The notes under the pieces are model-generated. The model had not been told where the DNA came from. It searched no databases and saw nothing but the letters and a program-made list of their open reading frames with translations. Positions 61,317 through 64,000 of a stretch of 64,000 nt of DNA are shown one piece after another. Source of the DNA: Arthonia radiata (Eukaryota; Ascomycota; Arthoniomycetes; Arthoniales; Arthoniaceae); NCBI GenBank assembly GCA_002989075.1, contig PSQN01000002.1:698097-762096 (forward strand), given 5' to 3'. Position numbers and translations under genes: made by a program. Numbering within the stretch: position 1 is the first letter of the stretch; the number at the start of each line of letters is the position of its first letter.

Positions 61317-64000
61317 CTACAGCCGTAGCCTGTTCCGCACCCGCGGTAAAGCAGGCTTCGTCTCACTGTCCTCCAGCTCACACAGGTAAGTCTTTACCAG
61401 CTCGTGAAGACCGACCTTGGATGCCTCCTCCGCCCACTCCTTCAGCCCCAGCTCCTTGAACTTGGACCGTGTCTGCCTCTCCAGCCATGTCTTCGCCTGG
61501 TCGACTTGCACCACCTGCTCCCCAGACAGATGTACAAAGTCGACTGGTACTGACGCCGCTTGCCCTTGTCCCTGACCCCAGCCCAATACGCCACTCACAA
61601 TCTGGCGGGCGACATGGTTGACGTTGATGAGATCGAAGGCGCCTTGCCATCCATTAAGTTTCGGTGTCGCCTTCATTTGTCGTGAGAACTTCAACATGTT
61701 ATGCATAATGTCCAGAGTTGGCGCGCCTTCACCTGTGATGCTCGAAGGGCGGTAGATGCGCACAGGGAGCCCTGTGGCGCGATTGATATTCTCGAGGTAG
61801 CATTCGCTGGCCCACTTGGAGGACACATAGCCGTCCACGCCTGGCACGACGGGCGGGTACGCTGACAACGACGCTTCTTCGACAACGTCTTTGCCGCTGA
61901 GAGCGCCAACGCCGGCAGTGGAAATGTAGTGTAGGGGAATGTTACGCTCCAGGCCCATCTTTGCGAGCGCTTTCGTTGCGCCCACATTTGAAGCGCGAAG
62001 CGCAGTGAAGGGCTTCATGAATGAGACGTCAGCACCGTTGTGGATGATGGCGTCGGTGTCTTCGAACAACTGTCGAGCCTCGTCAGCACCCATGCCAAGT
62101 TGTGGTTGGGCAAGATCTCCGGCGTGAATGACGATTTTGCGTGACAGTAGTCGTAGAGAGCGGGCGGCTGAGGAGTCGGGATCGCGAACGGCAACACAGT
62201 GTACTTGCGCAACAGAGCTGCACATTACTAGATCACGTGCCACATGGCGACCAAGAAAGCCCGTGGAGCCGGTGAGTACGACTGTGAGTGCGCCTCCCTT
62301 TGTTGATTTCCCTGCCAGCGGTGACCGGGTGATAGAAGCTTCGTCACCAACAGCAGTCTCAGCCGTCCAGTCCACGGCAGCATTGAGGTTGGGCGGTTCG
62401 GGATGCGCATGTACTAAAGGCGCAGCCGCATCACTTTCCAGTCGCAACGCGAGGCTCTCCAGCGTGGTCATGTTGAAAAGTTCCGGTAGCGGGATCTTTG
62501 TGCCAAACTCCTTGAGGATGTCCGCCTGTAGGCCGAGCAACGACAATGAGTTGCCGCCCACAGCGAAAAAGTTGGACTTTTTGCCAATCTGCATGCCGGT
62601 GTGTCGAAGTAGTCGCTTCCAAATATCCCTGAGCTGGGCTTCAACAGGTGACATTGGCTCCTCTTCCATAGTGATCGTCTTCTGAGGCGCTGCGAGGGGG
62701 AGCGTGGCCAGTCGTTTCCGGTCGAGCTTGCCACTGGCGTTCATTGGCATCTCGTGCAGCTCTACACCCTGGGTTGGCCGCATGTAGATTGGCAAAGGCA
62801 GATCAGCCAGAAGCTTGGTAAGGTAGCCGACTGGGTCTGCGGGAGCCTTGTCAGTTGCGAAGACAACATAGGCGACCAGGAACTGTTCCGACCCCTGCCC
62901 ACCACGAGCGCCGACAGCAGCGTTGACCAACACGCCCCTTGCACGGTCCAGAATGGTGCTGGCAATGTCGGTGAGCTCGATCCGAATGCCACGCAACTTG
63001 ATCTGCGAATCGCCCTCCATACGTCCCATATGGACAATCGAGCCGTCAGACAGCATTCGGCCCATGTCTCCCGTAAGATACATGCGCGACCGAGCGGCTG
63101 AAACGTCAGTGGAAACTGGGTTCGGCACGAACTTGGCACTGGTCAAAGTGCTATTCCCAAGATATCCGGCACTAATGGCAGATCCCGCAACAGCGATCTG
63201 ACCGGGCCAACCTAGAGGCACAGGTTGATTCCATTCGTCCACCAGGTGGACATCGTAACCTGGCATAGGATGACCGATTGGAATCTGCGTTTCGGCATCC
63301 AAAATCTCGTCATTGTAGAGCACATCGTGCACGCTGGAAGCGACGGATATTTCAGTCGGGCCTGCGAGGATTTGTTAGATGATAACACACTCTGCACGTG
63401 GCAAGTCAACTTACCATATTCATTGAAGACTTTGAGGTTCGGTAAGTCTAGCGCGCGGAAGCCAAGTCGTACAGAAGCTGGGAATGCTTCACCGCCACAG
63501 AGCGCGATCTTCCATGCATGGCAGGAAGTAAGAACGCCCTCTGAGTGCTGAAAGAGTGCCGCATACTCCGATGGTGCCATCAAGGTCAGCGACACTTTCT
63601 CTCGTCGCATGAAGTCAGCGATTTCACGCATTTCGGAGCGGTTGCTTGACAAGGCAAGCGTGCCGCCGTTGGCCAATGCATAGAAGATCTGAGCGAGCGA
63701 AGCATCGTAACCGTAGGCGCTTTGCTGGAGTACGGTCTCTTGTTTCAAGCCTAACCGGGAGGTCAAGGCACCGACGTGAGTCATGAAATTGGCGTGAGTA
63801 AGTTCGATGCCCTTCGGTTTACCAGTGGTACCAGACGTAAACATGATAACAGCTGTGTCTGAAGGCTTTGAGTGATCATGCACGTGACGCGCGCCTTGCT
63901 GTTGAATTACTGACACGTTTAGCGCGTTGACGAGCCGCTGCTCGGTGATGCTACTCATGCGTATCTGTGTGGAAGCGTCGCAGAGAACAATCTCAGCTTG
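61317..64000 (-). CDS. nonribosomal peptide synthetase or NRPS-like, C-terminal A-T-R part (5' end outside window)
   Basis: Secondary-metabolite enzyme: selects and adenylates an acid, loads it on a carrier protein, and releases the product reductively using NAD(P)H. Model: complement of 61317-63361 and 63415 to beyond 64000; the 53-nt intron falls inside the NEYGPTE (A5) motif. Visible part is 876 residues. Adenylation: TSGTTGKPKG about 55-64 (A3), YDAS about 99-102 (A4, Asp as in amino-acid-activating domains), NEYGPTE about 193-199, YLTGD about 290-294 (A7), KLRGIRIEL about 317-325 (A8), NASGKLDRKRL about 403-413 (A10). Carrier protein: GGNSL with phosphopantetheine Ser about 467. Thioester reductase: GSTGFLG about 560-566 and YVSSK about 707-711. 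All key residues are present and the frame is intact. It could be a roughly 1050-residue A-T-R enzyme or the last module of a larger synthetase. Confidence 0.93.
63362..63414 (-). other. intron in the NRPS gene
   Basis: 53 nt, GTAAGT at the 5' end, TCTAAC branch-like string and CAG at the 3' end. Removing it restores the A5 core motif exactly. Confidence 0.9.

Noticed and set aside
61939-63201. Several open frames of 60-190 codons on both strands
   Set aside because: They are shadows of the high-G+C NRPS coding sequence; only the A-T-R frame shows conserved motifs.

Overview
The window looks like a filamentous ascomycete (Pezizomycotina) chromosome segment of the two-compartment, RIP-modified kind. 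About 58 kb is AT-rich repeat DNA in which CpA and TpG are almost absent, TpA is abundant and CpG survives; that is the footprint of repeat-induced point mutation. The two normal-composition islands, about 20.3-23.5 kb and 60.9-64 kb, carry the only convincing host genes. Both use short GT-AG introns of 53-110 nt, as in filamentous fungi.

Left nest (1-18.5 kb): a pogo-like DNA transposon gene is split by a Ty3/gypsy chromovirus E (475-17771, minus, TSD TATAC). E holds gypsy element F (785-16137, plus). F's integrase region is split by chromovirus A (6014-13353, plus). After this come AT-rich spacer and a small 566-bp TRIM-like element (18672-19237).

Gene island 1 (20.3-23.5 kb): a GPI-anchored GH72 beta-1,3-glucanosyltransferase with a C-terminal X8 module, minus strand, eight exons. 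Two oddities are a 19-nt segment that must be removed to keep frame and a missing loop between the catalytic glutamates.

Right nest (25.2-55 kb): a Tc1-like transposase is split by gypsy element G (25943-54819, plus). G's gag is split by C (26512-48328, plus, TSD AAACT). C is in turn hit by B (27507-34641, minus, TSD CCTAT), D (35411-42700, minus, TSD CCTAT) and a 508-bp solo LTR (43632-44139, TSD GAAAG). G also carries a D-type solo LTR (52219-52668, TSD CTACT) and, inside its 3' LTR, a 582-bp TRIM-like element (54215-54796). The order of insertion can be read directly from the target duplications.

Right flank: an 11-copy 15-bp minisatellite (55293-55457), a second 508-bp solo LTR (55679-56186, TSD AGTAT), then about 4.5 kb of AT-rich DNA with nothing recognisable.

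Gene island 2 (60.9-64 kb): the 3' part of a nonribosomal peptide synthetase or NRPS-like gene (adenylation - carrier protein - thioester reductase), minus strand, running off the window edge. A secondary-metabolism gene beside RIP-modified repeats is a common arrangement in such fungi.

The most novel-looking signal is a conserved Cys-containing frame lying antisense to pol, between the chromodomain and the 3' LTR, in chromoviruses A, B and D, with a possible counterpart in F. All retroelements are treated as fossils: each has dozens of breaks and none looks able to move.
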